Source: Agrobacterium albertimagni AOL15 (GTDB taxonomy: Bacteria > Pseudomonadota > Alphaproteobacteria > Rhizobiales > Rhizobiaceae). From it: a stretch of DNA of 64,000 nt. Below are positions 36,220-46,277 of the stretch, one piece after another. Position numbers and translations under genes: made by a program. Location: the NCBI RefSeq assembly GCF_000300855.1, contig NZ_ALJF01000023.1, positions 186,001 to 250,000 on the forward strand, in the 5' to 3' direction. Positions within the stretch are counted from its first letter, which is position 1. Every line of letters starts with the position of its first letter. Under the pieces are notes generated by a model. The model was not told where the DNA came from, searched no databases, and saw only the letters and a program-made list of their open reading frames with translations.

Positions 36220-37247
36220 CAGGCCACCGCCATGAGGTTGGCGAATTCGTCGCGCAGCGCCTGCTCGTCGGAAGCGTCCGGGCCGACGAAAGCTGCTTCC
36301 ACGGCATCGGCACGCTCCCGTGCCTTGCCGGACAGCTCGGACACGGCAGCCGCAACGGCTTTCATCTCGTCCATATGGCCATGGCAATGCAGGACAACAT
36401 CGAGGGCAGCGGCGATGCGCACTGCCCGCTCTCCGATCGTGCCTTCCAGCGCATTCATCGAGATATCGTCGGACATCAGCAGCCCCTCGAAGCCGATCGC
36501 CTTGCGCACGATCTCCTCGGTGACGATGCGCGAGGTCGAGGCCGGATGATCGGGGTCGATGTCGGTATACACCACATGGCAACTCATGCCCATCAACTCC
36601 TGGGCCAGCGCCTTGAAGGGCACGAAGTCATGCGCCTCGAGTTCGGCGCGAGGTACGGTGACGACCGGGAGCTCGTGATGGCTGTCGGCCATGCCGCGAC
36701 CGTGACCCGGCATGTGCTTCATAACCGGCAGGACGCCGCCAGCCTTGAGACCATCTGCTGCCGCTTGTCCGATCTTCGCGACGACATTGGGGTCGTTGGA
36801 ATAGGCACGATTGCCGATGACATTGCTTGCCCCTTGGATCGGCACGTCTAGGACGGGCAGGCAATCGACATTGATTCCGAGGCGATAGAGATCGAAGGCA
36901 TGCAGACGCGACATAAGCCAGGCGGCGCGAAGACCCTTCGCAGCGTCCCGGTCATAAAGCGCACCGAGATCGGCGCCGGAAGGATAACGCGGCGCGATTG
37001 GCTCGCGGATGCGCTGCACACGGCCCCCTTCCTGGTCGATCAGGACCGGCACTTCTGCTCCGCCACCGACGGTCTCGCGCATCTCGGCAACCAGATCCCT
37101 GACCTGCTCGGCCTCACCGATATTGCGACCGAAGAGGATGAAACCCCAAGGCTGTTCATCGCGATAAAAGGCCTTCTCGTCGGCGCTCAAGCGCTGGCCG
37201 AGGCAACCGAGGATCATGGCTTTGGCGGGTCGGGACTGTGCTGTCAT
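36219..37247 (-). CDS. nagZ: beta-N-acetylhexosaminidase NagZ
   Basis: GH3 family cytoplasmic glucosaminidase that releases GlcNAc from anhydro-muropeptides in cell-wall recycling, 342 residues. The catalytic Asp is in LLMSDDISMNALEG and the His/Asp general-acid dyad in KHMPGHGRGMADSHHELP. Its product is processed toward anhMurNAc, the substrate of the AnmK encoded at 15977-17641. No strong Shine-Dalgarno; an internal Met nine residues on (MILGCLGQ) is an alternative start. Confidence 0.93.
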   Translation of the reverse strand: MTAQSRPAKAMILGCLGQRLSADEKAFYRDEQPWGFILFGRNIGEAEQVRDLVAEMRETVGGGAEVPVLIDQEGGRVQRIREPIAPRYPSGADLGALYDRDAAKGLRAAWLMSRLHAFDLYRLGINVDCLPVLDVPIQGASNVIGNRAYSNDPNVVAKIGQAAADGLKAGGVLPVMKHMPGHGRGMADSHHELPVVTVPRAELEAHDFVPFKALAQELMGMSCHVVYTDIDPDHPASTSRIVTEEIVRKAIGFEGLLMSDDISMNALEGTIGERAVRIAAALDVVLHCHGHMDEMKAVAAAVSELSGKARERADAVEAAFVGPDASDEQALRDEFANLMAVA

Positions 37248-37317
37248 GGGAAGACCATATCGGTGGGGACGTAAAAGCCGAAGGGACCGGAGGAGAGCCA
37301 CAGCCCCTCATACACAA

Positions 37318-37350
37318 GAAAAGAGGCGGAACACGCGGTTCCGCCTCTTC
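37318..37350 (-). terminator. terminator of the SPOR gene
   Basis: Stem AAGAGGCGGAAC / GTTCCGCCTCTT around a short loop. On the minus strand it is followed by TTTTCTTG. Located 25 bases beyond the SPOR stop, so nagZ probably has its own promoter. Confidence 0.85.
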
Positions 37351-37374
37351 AAGATCTGAAAATCAGGGCCGAGC

Positions 37375-40300
37375 TCAGCGCGAAACGAGGCAGCTGCCAC
37401 CGGCGGCACGATACTGCTCGCAAAGCGCCACAGCTTCATCCTTGGAGCCTGCGACGATGCGGACGCGGTAGAAGGTGCCCTTGCCGGGGATGTCCGCCTG
37501 ACGGATTTCCCAGGGCTTGCCACCCAACACGTTGCCAAACTTGGAGGACAGGCTGCGGTAGCTCTTCTGTGCGTCGGCTTCGGACGGCAAGGATGCGATC
37601 TGAACGCCGAAGCTTCCAGCCGGCGCAGTCGAAGCCGGTGCAGGCGTTGCTGCGGCCGGAGATGCGGCAGCAACCTCAGCCTGAGCGGCTGGCTGTGCCG
37701 GTGCAGTCGCAGCCGGAGCAGAGGTGCGAAGATTGCCCTGTTCCGTCACGGTGCCGACCACATTGACCGGCTGGTCTGCCGGGCGGGTCGTCGGGACCGG
37801 TGCGCGCGACGTGGTCGCATCGGTCGGAGCCGATACCGTCTCTGCCGCGACCGGGGTTGCGGCGGCGAGTTCAGCTGCAGCGGTCGCCGTGGCTGCGGGC
37901 GCAGTCGCCGACGCATCGGTCGCACCATCCGGGGTCACGAGGCGGGTGTCGACCGTTCTGACGGTATCACCGGCATTGCTGTTCGGCACGCTCGGCGGCG
38001 CGAGCACCGGCGCGTCGGCTGCCGGCTGAGACGAAGGCGCGGACGCCGTCTGGACCGGAGCCGGAGCCGATTCGACCGGGACTTCCTGTGCAACCAGCGT
38101 ACCGTCGGGACGAACGATCATCGTGCGCACCTTGCGCGGCGTGATCGTTGCCGGGTCTTCCGCGGCTGCCTGCGGCGACTGGCCGTCCGGCAGAAGACGC
38201 GGATCCTCGGTTTCGCCGACCGGTGTGGCCAGGGCTTCGCTTCCACCATCCATCGGCAGCGTTTCCGGGATCAGCGTGCGCTGGACCACGTCGACAGGCT
38301 GCTCTTCCGAAGAGATCAGACTGGGCTGTTTGGGATCCTCGACCCCATTGCCGGCCACACGATCATAAACGGCCTTATCCTGGTTCGGGACGGACTTGCC
38401 GCCCGGATCGTCCGGAACGATCTTGACCGGCGACTTGTCGGCAGCGATCACCTGCGGCTCACCACCGGTCAGCGTGCCGACGGCACCGCTTCCAAGCCAG
38501 GCATAGAGGCCACCCGCGCCAGCGAGCAGCACGATCACGGCCGTGCCGGCCATCAGGTAGGGCTTGATGTTACGGAAACGGAAGCCCTGGCCCTCACCCG
38601 AAATGGTGATGTGGCCGCGGCTTTCAGGTTCCAGAGCACCCGACGAAGTCATCGAAGTGCGGAAATCTTCCTCCAGCGCCTTCTCGAAGGCATCGAAATC
38701 GTCAAGCGGCGCGGCAGGCGCGCGGGCACCCACGGCAGTTGCCGGTGCAACTGCTGCAGCAACGCGGCTAACTGACGCTGCGTTCGGCTGACGTGCTGCC
38801 GGAGCCACGGGCTCCTCGAACAAGGTTGCGAGTTCCGCATCGATATCGATGTCGTAGTCCGGCTGGGTCGCCGGCGCGGGGCGTGCGTCAGCCACCGGCA
38901 CGTCCGGCACATCCATGCCGCTCAGGGTTTCCAGCAGATCGTCCTGCTCGGAAATCTCGGACGGATCGAACGCAAAGCTGTCGTCGACCGGCGTTGCGGG
39001 GCGCACAGGCGCGCTTGCTTGAACTGGCGTTGGAACCTGGTTTTCGACCGCCGGACGAGCGACGGCCGCAGCGAAGGCGGAAGCCGAAACGGTTGGTGCA
39101 GCAACATAGGCAGGCACCGAAGGCGCAGCAGCGTATGATGGTGCCGTTGTCACCGCAGGCTCAACCCGGGCCGGCGCGACCGCTGGGGCAGCAGCAGCCG
39201 CAAATGCAGCCGAACTTACGACCGGCGCAGGCTGTGGCGCAGGCTTCTGCGGCGCGACATCGAGCTCCGAAAGATCAAGTTCGATATCGTCGAGCTGCAG
39301 ATCGAATTCCTGATCCTGGAAGGGATCGAATTCCTCCTCGGCAACCACAGGGGCAGCGCGCTGAGCGACAGGCTCTGCGACCTGGGGCGCAACCTCTACA
39401 TCCTCGTCGATCGACAGTTCGTTCAGGAAATCGAAGCTGAACTCGGCATTGTCGCGCTCGACAGCAGCAGCCGCCTGTAGTTGAGCAGGTGCTGCGACCG
39501 GCTGGGCTGCACGAGGCTCGGGCTCCAAGGCAAAGTCATCGAAACCAGCAGAAACGGCCGGAGCAACAACCGGTTCGATCCGCTCCGCTATCGGAGCGCT
39601 TGCCGGAATGGGCTCAACAGGGCCAGAGGCCCAGTCGAAACTTGCCTTGCCGAAATCGAGCGCCACCGGCTCCTGCGCGACGGAAATCGAGGGCGCGGTT
39701 GGCGCATCAAAGTCCGGCAGATCAAATGCTGAGGTTTCGCGCGGCGGCTCGACTGCAAGCTGAGGCTCGGGGCGTCGGACCGGCTGGGCAGAAAAATTCG
39801 CGAGCGGCAGCCGCAGCCGCGGCGTCTCGGCCTGGGTCGGCTGCTGAGGCGCCATATGCTCTACCGGATGCACATCGGCATCAGCGACAGCGAATTCGAG
39901 TTCGTCGGCGAGATCAAGGGCGATCTCCGGCTCGATCCGCGCCTCGACAGGCGCTTCATCGACACGACCAAGCTCCGGGTCATCAGCGACGGACAGATCC
40001 ATGTCGGACACATAGGGATCTTCGACGTAGGAGACCGGCTCCGGGTATTCGACCGGCTCCGGCTCGTAGGCGGCCTGCGGCGCAGAATAGGAAACCGTAG
40101 GCTCCGGCTCGAACCGGGGCTCCTCGCGATAGTGGGTCGCAGGGACGCTCTCGACAAGGGCTGGCGCCGGGCGTGCGACCACCGGCTCGGGAGCAGACAG
40201 CGGCGGAGCATAGACAGACGGCGCAGGCGAGGCTTCATAGCCCTCGAACTCGCGCATCAATTCGTCTTCGAGATTGAATTCGGCCGACCCCATGTCCGGC

Positions 40301-40440
40301 ACCTGCGGAAGCGAGACAACCGGCTCACGCTTCAGCGGCTGATCGAACCCGACGATGCGGGCGAGTTCAGCCAACGGATCATCATCCGCGAAACCGTCGC
40401 CCTGCGATCGAATGCTGTTTGCAGCCTGCTTCTGTACCAT
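37375..40440 (-). CDS. large SPOR-domain membrane protein
   Basis: 1021-residue bitopic protein. The cytoplasmic N-terminal part (about 1-625) is long, acidic and Pro/Ala/Glu-rich with little predicted fold. One membrane helix (about 627-648, LMAGTAVIVLLAGAGGLYAWL) follows, then a Pro/Ala/Thr-rich periplasmic linker and a C-terminal SPOR domain (about 945-1021, FGVQIASLPSEADAQKSYRSL ending SCLVSR) that binds denuded septal glycan strands. This suggests a division-site role, as for FtsN-like proteins. Between argS and nagZ, the canonical place of this gene in rhizobia. Start at 40440 (MVQKQAANS); a GTG four codons upstream is possible. Confidence 0.88.
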   Translation of the reverse strand: MVQKQAANSIRSQGDGFADDDPLAELARIVGFDQPLKREPVVSLPQVPDMGSAEFNLEDELMREFEGYEASPAPSVYAPPLSAPEPVVARPAPALVESVPATHYREEPRFEPEPTVSYSAPQAAYEPEPVEYPEPVSYVEDPYVSDMDLSVADDPELGRVDEAPVEARIEPEIALDLADELEFAVADADVHPVEHMAPQQPTQAETPRLRLPLANFSAQPVRRPEPQLAVEPPRETSAFDLPDFDAPTAPSISVAQEPVALDFGKASFDWASGPVEPIPASAPIAERIEPVVAPAVSAGFDDFALEPEPRAAQPVAAPAQLQAAAAVERDNAEFSFDFLNELSIDEDVEVAPQVAEPVAQRAAPVVAEEEFDPFQDQEFDLQLDDIELDLSELDVAPQKPAPQPAPVVSSAAFAAAAAPAVAPARVEPAVTTAPSYAAAPSVPAYVAAPTVSASAFAAAVARPAVENQVPTPVQASAPVRPATPVDDSFAFDPSEISEQDDLLETLSGMDVPDVPVADARPAPATQPDYDIDIDAELATLFEEPVAPAARQPNAASVSRVAAAVAPATAVGARAPAAPLDDFDAFEKALEEDFRTSMTSSGALEPESRGHITISGEGQGFRFRNIKPYLMAGTAVIVLLAGAGGLYAWLGSGAVGTLTGGEPQVIAADKSPVKIVPDDPGGKSVPNQDKAVYDRVAGNGVEDPKQPSLISSEEQPVDVVQRTLIPETLPMDGGSEALATPVGETEDPRLLPDGQSPQAAAEDPATITPRKVRTMIVRPDGTLVAQEVPVESAPAPVQTASAPSSQPAADAPVLAPPSVPNSNAGDTVRTVDTRLVTPDGATDASATAPAATATAAAELAAATPVAAETVSAPTDATTSRAPVPTTRPADQPVNVVGTVTEQGNLRTSAPAATAPAQPAAQAEVAAASPAAATPAPASTAPAGSFGVQIASLPSEADAQKSYRSLSSKFGNVLGGKPWEIRQADIPGKGTFYRVRIVAGSKDEAVALCEQYRAAGGSCLVSR

Positions 40441-40505
40441 TACCTGTTCCACTCACTCACGCGACTCAACGCCTGCCAGCGCAATGTGGGGAATTGGTGA
40501 CGATA

Positions 40506-42266
40506 CTATCGCATTTCTACCGGAGCTTCGGTGCCAGTAATGGCCAGTCCCGACTTCAACACGGAGGCGACAGCATGCACCAGCCCAAGCCTGGCGATGG
40601 TTAATTCTCTATGTTTATCGTTAACAAAGCGTAATTCGGGCGAATCCTTGCCCTTGTTCCAGTGAGTATGGAGCGAGCTTGCCAGATCATGCAGGTAAAA
40701 TGCAAGTCGATGCGGCTCCTGCGACAGTGCTGCTGCCTCGATGATCCGGGGATATTCGGCAAGCTTGCCAATCAATGCGAGCTCCGTCGGATCTTCTATC
40801 TGTCCCATTACGGCACTGGCCAGATCGAGCTGCTCGATGTCGAGGTCCGGGAAAGCCTCCTTCGCCTGGCGCAGAATCGACATGCACCGGGCATGGGCAT
40901 ACTGCACGTAGAAGACCGGATTGTCCTTCGATTGCTCGGTCACCTTGGCAAAGTCGAAATCGAGCGGCTCGGAACTCTTCCGATAGAGCATCATGAAGCG
41001 CACCGAATCACGGCCGACTTCCTCGACCACTTCGCGCAGCGTCACGAAGTCGCCCGAGCGCTTCGACATCTTCACCGGCTCTCCGTCGCGATAGAGCTTG
41101 ACCAGCTGGCAGAGCAGCACCGTCAGCTTCGACTTGCCTTCAGAGACGGCGCGGTTGACGGCTTCTAGCCGCTTCACATAGCCGCCATGGTCGGCGCCGA
41201 GCACATAGATCATCTCGGAGAAGCCGCGATCGAACTTGTCCTTGAAGTAGGCGACGTCGGCAGCAAAATAGGTGTAGGAGCCATCCGACTTCATCAGCGG
41301 ACGGTCGATATCGTCACCGACTTCGGTGGAGCGGAACAGCGTCTGCTCGCGGTCTTCCCAATCCTCAGGCAGCTGGCCCTTCGGCGGCGGCAGCGTGCCG
41401 CGATAGACATGGCCCTTGAAGGTCAGGTCGTTGATGGCGGTGCGGATCTTGGCGGCGCCATTGGCATGCAATGTGCGCTCGGAGAAGAAGATGTCGTGAT
41501 GCACGTTGAGCGTGGCGAGATCATCGCGGATCATCACCATCATCGCATCGATTGCCTTTTCCTTGACGATGGCCAGCATGTCCTCTTCCGGCATGCCGTA
41601 AAGCTTTGTGCCGTACTCATCGGCAAGCGCCTTGCCGACCGGCACCAGATAGTCGCCCGGATAGAGACCGGCCGGGATCTCGCCGATATCCTCACCGAGC
41701 GCCTCGCGGTAGCGCAGGAACGCCGAGCGCGCGAGCACATCGATCTGCGCGCCGGCATCGTTGATGTAATACTCCTTGGTCACCTCGTAGCCGGCAAAAC
41801 CGAGCAGATTGGCGAGTGTATCGCCGACGACGGCGCCACGGCAGTGACCGACATGCATCGGGCCGGTCGGATTGGCCGAAACATATTCGACATTGACTTT
41901 ATGGCCGGCGCCGACCGTGGAGCGGCCGAAATCCGTCCCCTGACGGATCATGGTCGCCAGCAGACGCTGCCAATAAGGCACCGAAAGACGGATATTGATG
42001 AAACCCGGACCGGCGACGCCGACTTCGGCAATATCGGGATCCTGCTTCAGCTTCTCACCGATCAGATCGGCGAGCGCGCGCGGGTTCATGCCCATGCCCT
42101 TGGCAAGCACCATGGCGGCATTGGTTGCGGCATCGCCATGGCTCGGATCACGCGGCGGCTCGACGACGATGCGGTTGAAGTCGAGGCTGTCGCGCTTCTC
42201 GCGCACCGCCTCGATCTCGTCGAGCGCTGCTTTGATCCGGATTTCGAAATCGGCGAAAAGGTTCAT
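40506..42266 (-). CDS. argS: arginyl-tRNA synthetase
   Basis: Class I synthetase for arginine, 586 residues. The HIGH motif lies in [15 protein letters not shown], and the KMSKS equivalent is [11 protein letters not shown]-terminal Add-1 domain (about 1-100) and C-terminal DALR anticodon domain (about 465-586) are present. Between dgt and the SPOR gene on the same strand. Confidence 0.97.
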   Translation of the reverse strand: MNLFADFEIRIKAALDEIEAVREKRDSLDFNRIVVEPPRDPSHGDAATNAAMVLAKGMGMNPRALADLIGEKLKQDPDIAEVGVAGPGFINIRLSVPYWQRLLATMIRQGTDFGRSTVGAGHKVNVEYVSANPTGPMHVGHCRGAVVGDTLANLLGFAGYEVTKEYYINDAGAQIDVLARSAFLRYREALGEDIGEIPAGLYPGDYLVPVGKALADEYGTKLYGMPEEDMLAIVKEKAIDAMMVMIRDDLATLNVHHDIFFSERTLHANGAAKIRTAINDLTFKGHVYRGTLPPPKGQLPEDWEDREQTLFRSTEVGDDIDRPLMKSDGSYTYFAADVAYFKDKFDRGFSEMIYVLGADHGGYVKRLEAVNRAVSEGKSKLTVLLCQLVKLYRDGEPVKMSKRSGDFVTLREVVEEVGRDSVRFMMLYRKSSEPLDFDFAKVTEQSKDNPVFYVQYAHARCMSILRQAKEAFPDLDIEQLDLASAVMGQIEDPTELALIGKLAEYPRIIEAAALSQEPHRLAFYLHDLASSLHTHWNKGKDSPELRFVNDKHRELTIARLGLVHAVASVLKSGLAITGTEAPVEMR

Positions 42267-42326
42267 GGCGTGTCCCTGCGCGCCGGAGCTCAGCCCCGGC
42301 GTTTCCTGAAGAATTTCGTCGGCTGC

Positions 42327-43544
42327 CTATCGCAATTCGGGAGTCCGGTCAAACAGCTCGCGATGCGTTCGCACCGCATAGGTGTCGGTCATACCGGCCA
42401 GATAGTCGCCGACATGGCGGGCCTTCTGACCATCATTGAGGCCCGAGATATGGTTGACCCAGAAGTGGCTCTTCATCAGCTTCGGGTCGTTCATATAGGC
42501 GGTGAAGAGGTCTGTGACGATCTCGGCGGCGGCGGCACGGATGCGCATGATGTCGGGATGGCGGTAGATGCGACTGAAGAGCAGTTTCTTGATCGCCTTG
42601 TCGGTCTCGGCCATTCGATCGGAGAAGGTGGCGATGGTCATGGGGGCCGCCCTCACCTCCTCGACACTCTGCGGTTCGACCTGCTTCAGCCTATCCTGCG
42701 CCACGCCGATCACGTCTTCCACCATGCGGGTGATCTGCCGGCGCATGATCTCATGGGTGAAGCGGTCGGGATCGAGATGCGGATAGCGGTCGCGCACCTC
42801 CTTCATCAGGCCGGCAAGGAAGGGCACGTCTTCCAGCATCTCGAAGGTCAGGTAACCCGAGCGCAGACCATCATCGATGTCATGGGTGTTATAGGCGATG
42901 TCGTCGGCGATTGCCGCGACCTGCGCTTCCAGGCCGGCAAAGCTCGCCAGCTCCAGATCATGGATCTCGCAATAATCGAGGATCGGCTGCGGAACCGGGC
43001 CGCGGGTGCCCTGCCCGTCCTTTGTCAGCAGCGGTCCGTTGTGCTTTACTAGGCCTTCGAGCGCTTCCCATGTCAGGTTCAGGCCGTCGAAGTCGGCGTA
43101 GCGACGTTCCAGCTTGGTGACGATGCGCAGCGACTGGGCATTGTGATCGAAGCCGCCATAGGGCTTCAGCACCTCGTGCAGCGCATCTTCGCCCGTGTGA
43201 CCGAAGGGCGTGTGGCCGAAGTCGTGAACAAGCGCCACGCCTTCCGCCAGGTCCTCGTCGAGCTTCAGGGCGCGGGCGAGAGCACGGGCGATCTGGGCCA
43301 CCTCGATCGTATGCGTAAGACGCGTGCGATAGTGGTCACCATCGGGGCCTATGAAGACCTGGGTCTTGTGCTTCAAGCGGCGAAAGGCGGTGGTGTGGAC
43401 GATGCGGTCACGGTCGCGCTGGAACTCGGAGCGGGTGAGACTGCCGCCTTCCTCGAAGAGACGGCCGCGGCTCGCCCAGGGATTGGTCGCATAGATCGCC
43501 CGTTCTCCGGTCCCGAAACCCAATGCTGCTTGATCGATCGTCAT
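42327..43544 (-). CDS. dgt: dGTPase-like HD-domain protein
   Basis: Deoxyguanosinetriphosphate triphosphohydrolase-like protein, 405 residues. HD-domain metal residues: [15 protein letters not shown] (about 73-87), [16 protein letters not shown] (107-122) and the later [17 protein letters not shown]. It hydrolyses dNTPs to deoxynucleoside and triphosphate; specificity in alphaproteobacteria is not settled. The start at 43544 ([11 protein letters not shown]) is preferred over upstream in-frame ATGs. Divergent from the erpA-like gene. Confidence 0.93.
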   Translation of the reverse strand: MTIDQAALGFGTGERAIYATNPWASRGRLFEEGGSLTRSEFQRDRDRIVHTTAFRRLKHKTQVFIGPDGDHYRTRLTHTIEVAQIARALARALKLDEDLAEGVALVHDFGHTPFGHTGEDALHEVLKPYGGFDHNAQSLRIVTKLERRYADFDGLNLTWEALEGLVKHNGPLLTKDGQGTRGPVPQPILDYCEIHDLELASFAGLEAQVAAIADDIAYNTHDIDDGLRSGYLTFEMLEDVPFLAGLMKEVRDRYPHLDPDRFTHEIMRRQITRMVEDVIGVAQDRLKQVEPQSVEEVRAAPMTIATFSDRMAETDKAIKKLLFSRIYRHPDIMRIRAAAAEIVTDLFTAYMNDPKLMKSHFWVNHISGLNDGQKARHVGDYLAGMTDTYAVRTHRELFDRTPELR

Positions 43545-43741
43545 GCGCGTGCCGCTTGCTCCCCATTGACGCAACTCTTGTGCCTTCATACCTATAGCGG
43601 ACAAAGCCGCAAGGCGATGCGAGTTCCGAAGGGTCTTCGGGCCGCCTCGCCGGATCAAAAGTCGCGCAATTGCGTGACAATGTGGTGATTTGCGCCGAAT
43701 TGAACCGTTTTCACCGGGCCTTGAACCCGGCAGGAGGCAGA

Positions 43742-44074
43742 ATGAGCACCGAAACCGTTACCCTTTCCGAAGCCGCTGCGAGGCGAATCGCCGCGATCGT
43801 TGCCGCTGATGCCGAGAAGTCGGCGCTTCGCGTCTCCGTCGAGGGCGGCGGCTGTTCAGGCTTTTCCTACAAGTTCGACCTGGATGGCCAACCCGCGGGC
43901 GACGACATCATAATAAGCCGTGACGGCGCCACCGTGCTGATCGACCCGATGTCGATCATCTATATGGCTGGCTCCGAAATCGACTTCGTCGACAATCTGC
44001 TCGGCCAGTCCTTCCAGATCAAGAACCCCAATGCGGTGGCGAGCTGCGGCTGCGGCACCAGCTTTTCCGTATGA
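43742..44074 (+). CDS. erpA: A-type Fe-S insertion protein (ErpA/IscA-like)
   Basis: Second A-type carrier of the window, 110 residues, distinct from SufA. Cysteine ligands are C38 ([10 protein letters not shown]) and C102/C104 ([11 protein letters not shown]). AGGAGG six bases upstream supports the ATG at 43742. The stop overlaps the start of xth. It likely hands clusters to client enzymes downstream of SufBCD. Whether it is the true ErpA orthologue cannot be settled from sequence alone. Confidence 0.9.
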   Translation: MSTETVTLSEAAARRIAAIVAADAEKSALRVSVEGGGCSGFSYKFDLDGQPAGDDIIISRDGATVLIDPMSIIYMAGSEIDFVDNLLGQSFQIKNPNAVASCGCGTSFSV

Positions 44075-44865
44075 GCATGATGAAAATAGCCACCTGGAAC
44101 ATCAACGGCGTCAAGGCGCGTATCGAGAACCTGTGCCAGTGGCTGAAGGATAGCGATCCGGACATCGCCTGCCTCCAGGAGATCAAGTCGGTCGATGAAG
44201 GCTTTCCGCGAGCTGAAATCGAGGCGCTCGGCTATCACGTCGAGACCCACGGCCAGAAGGGCTTCAACGGCGTTGCGCTGCTTTCGAAGATCAAGCCCGA
44301 CGAAGTGAACCGCGGCCTGCCCGGTGACGAGACAGACGAGCAGGCGCGCTTCATCGAAGGCGTGTTTTCCGTCGAGGGCGGTGTCGTGCGCGTCGTCTCG
44401 CTCTACCTGCCGAACGGCAATCCGTCCGACGACCCGGTCAAATATCCCTACAAGCTCGCGTGGATGGCACGCCTTGAGGCCTTTGCGCGCGATCGCATGG
44501 CGCTTGAAGAGCCGCTGATCCTTGCCGGCGACTACAATGTCATTCCCGAACCTCATGACGCCAAGGACCCGAGCCAGTGGGTCACGGATGCACTCTTCCT
44601 GCCTCAGACACGGGCCGCCTTTCGGCGCCTGGAAAATCTCGGCTTCGTCGATGCCGTGCGTGCAACGAATGACGAGACGCCGCTATTTTCCTTCTGGGAC
44701 TATCAGGCAGGTGCCTGGCAGAAGAATAATGGTATCCGCATCGACCACCTGATGCTCTCGCCCGAGGCATCCGACCGACTGCGTTCGACAGCGATCGAAA
44801 AACATGTGCGCGCCTGGGAAAAGCCGTCCGACCACGTACCGGTCGTCGGGCATTTCGCCTTCTGA
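44071..44865 (+). CDS. xth: exodeoxyribonuclease III
   Basis: Mg-dependent AP endonuclease/exonuclease of the EEP family for base-excision repair, 264 residues from the ATG overlapping the erpA-like stop (ATGA), or 261 from the third Met. MKIATWNINGVKARI, CLQEIKS, LYLPNGNP, LAGDYNV and the C-terminal KPSDHVPV carry the catalytic residues. Cotranscribed with the A-type carrier. A strong terminator follows. Confidence 0.95.
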   Translation: MSMMKIATWNINGVKARIENLCQWLKDSDPDIACLQEIKSVDEGFPRAEIEALGYHVETHGQKGFNGVALLSKIKPDEVNRGLPGDETDEQARFIEGVFSVEGGVVRVVSLYLPNGNPSDDPVKYPYKLAWMARLEAFARDRMALEEPLILAGDYNVIPEPHDAKDPSQWVTDALFLPQTRAAFRRLENLGFVDAVRATNDETPLFSFWDYQAGAWQKNNGIRIDHLMLSPEASDRLRSTAIEKHVRAWEKPSDHVPVVGHFAF

Positions 44866-44890
44866 GGCGGCTGCGGATCGCAGACAGACT

Positions 44891-44914
44891 AATGGGCGCC
44901 GAGGCGCCCATTTT
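44891..44914. terminator. bidirectional terminator xth/exoR
   Basis: Stem AATGGGCGCC / GGCGCCCATT with a 3-4 base loop and T run between convergent xth and exoR. Confidence 0.88.
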
Positions 44915-44939
44915 CATATCCATGTTTGGCTTAAACAGT

Positions 44940-45731
44940 TCAGTCGGCCTGCTCGAAAACTTCGGGCGCGAGAGCGACCGCCACGCGGCGATCCTCTTCA
45001 TTGGCCAGCGAGAAAGCCCGCTCCTGCAGATCCTGCATCCAGGGACAATCCTTGGGATTGCACCGTTCCAGGGCCGCCGTCAGGAAGGCCAGTCCACGTA
45101 CCGTCTGCCCCTCTTCGAAAAGCACATTGCCGAAGATCGACATGGCACCGGCATGGCCGCTCTTGCGCGCCAGGTTCAGCCACTTCTTGGCCTGTTGGAC
45201 ATTCACCCTGCCGCCTTCGCCGGCAAGGATCATGCGCGCCAGTTGGAACTGCGCTTCCGGCACACCGAAGGTTGATGCCACCTGGAAATAGATCTGCCGG
45301 GCCTGGGCGAGGTCCGCCTTGACGGGACTGTTCGGGATGCCCTGCCGGTAATAGCGGGCGAGCGAGAGAAGCGCATTGACGAAAAACCCAGTATCCGCCG
45401 AACCCGGCTCGACACCCTGATTGGCGATCTCCGCATAGATCTTGAAGGCTTCGAAGTCGTTTTCGACGACGCCGTCGCCGGCCGCATACATGTTGGCGAG
45501 CGCCCAGCGCGAGCCGGTATGACCCTTTTCCGCTGCGTAACGATAGGCCTCGACGGCCTCTTCCTTCTGGCCCTTCTTGTAGGCATTGAAGCCGAACTTG
45601 AAGAGATCAAAGGGACCGGATTCCTTGCTCACGCCGGTATTGATGTCGAACGCGCGGGCGGACGGGCTCGAGGACAGCAGAAGAGCTGCCGTCAGAAGCA
45701 TTGCCGAAGTCTTCCAGTCACCGAGACGCAT
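44940..45731 (-). CDS. exoR: ExoR, Sel1-repeat regulator of the ExoS/ChvI system
   Basis: Periplasmic protein, 263 residues, with a signal peptide cleaved after about residue 27 (SSSPSARA-FD). Sel1/TPR-like repeats run through the mature part (EEAVEAYRYAAEKGHTGSRW, DFEAFKIYAEIANQGV, QARQIYFQVASTFGVPEAQF, QQAKKWLNLARKSGHAGAM). In Sinorhizobium and Agrobacterium, ExoR holds the ExoS/ChvG sensor kinase inactive and controls exopolysaccharide, motility and the acid/host response. Length, Sel1 layout and location next to xth and valS support the assignment. The start at 45731 (MRLGDWKTS) gives a clean signal peptide; an ATG at 45764 is also possible. Confidence 0.88.
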   Translation of the reverse strand: MRLGDWKTSAMLLTAALLLSSSPSARAFDINTGVSKESGPFDLFKFGFNAYKKGQKEEAVEAYRYAAEKGHTGSRWALANMYAAGDGVVENDFEAFKIYAEIANQGVEPGSADTGFFVNALLSLARYYRQGIPNSPVKADLAQARQIYFQVASTFGVPEAQFQLARMILAGEGGRVNVQQAKKWLNLARKSGHAGAMSIFGNVLFEEGQTVRGLAFLTAALERCNPKDCPWMQDLQERAFSLANEEDRRVAVALAPEVFEQAD

Positions 45732-45764
45732 GGGTCCGCACAATTTCCAAGTCATCATGGACAT

Positions 45765-46232
45765 CAGAAGCCTCGCCCCGCTTGTGCGGCGAGTTCACCT
45801 GCGCCCGATTTGAAGAATACATCCAACCGATGAATAGACGGTTCATGACTGGTTGCCCGATCAGAGCTTCCGTCACCGCTCTTTTGTGTTTTCGTCTGCA
45901 TGGGAAAGAGACTAGACCCGATTTCCGGCAAGACCGGGGCGATCGATCGCGCCCCATCCAATTTCCCTTCGAGACAGTCTGACCGCTCCCCAAAAGCGAC
46001 CGAAGTCATTGCTATCAGCACCGATTTTTCGCCCCAGAGGCTCATGTGAAACTCTTAACACCACCCACCTGAAACAGCCCCCGCCGTTTCTTGAAACACC
46101 GGTGCTCTTTGTTTGTGGCGGGAAATGGACAAATTTGCCCGTTGCGCGGTCCGGCGGGAACGATAGACGCGATGTTGCAGAATCATCACATTCCGGAAAG
46201 CTGAAAAACCGCAGCCCGGCCCACAAACGAAA
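45765..46232. other. non-coding interval upstream of exoR
   Basis: About 470 bases between exoR and the porin terminator, with no open frame that looks like a gene on either strand. It must hold the exoR promoter. I saw no clear inverted repeat or known operator. Confidence 0.5.
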
Positions 46233-46258
46233 GAAGCCCGGACAAGCCGGGCTTCGAT
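46233..46258 (-). terminator. terminator of the broken porin gene
   Basis: Stem GAAGCCCGG / CCGGGCTTC with a short ACAAG loop. On the minus strand it is followed by TTTCG. Located 20 bases after the last porin codon. Confidence 0.8.
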
Positions 46259-46277
46259 CGATTTGATTGCGCAGAGA

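Noticed and set aside
41187-43052. 621-residue plus-strand open frame opposite argS and dgt
   Set aside because: Spans two genuine genes on the other strand and has shadow-type composition.
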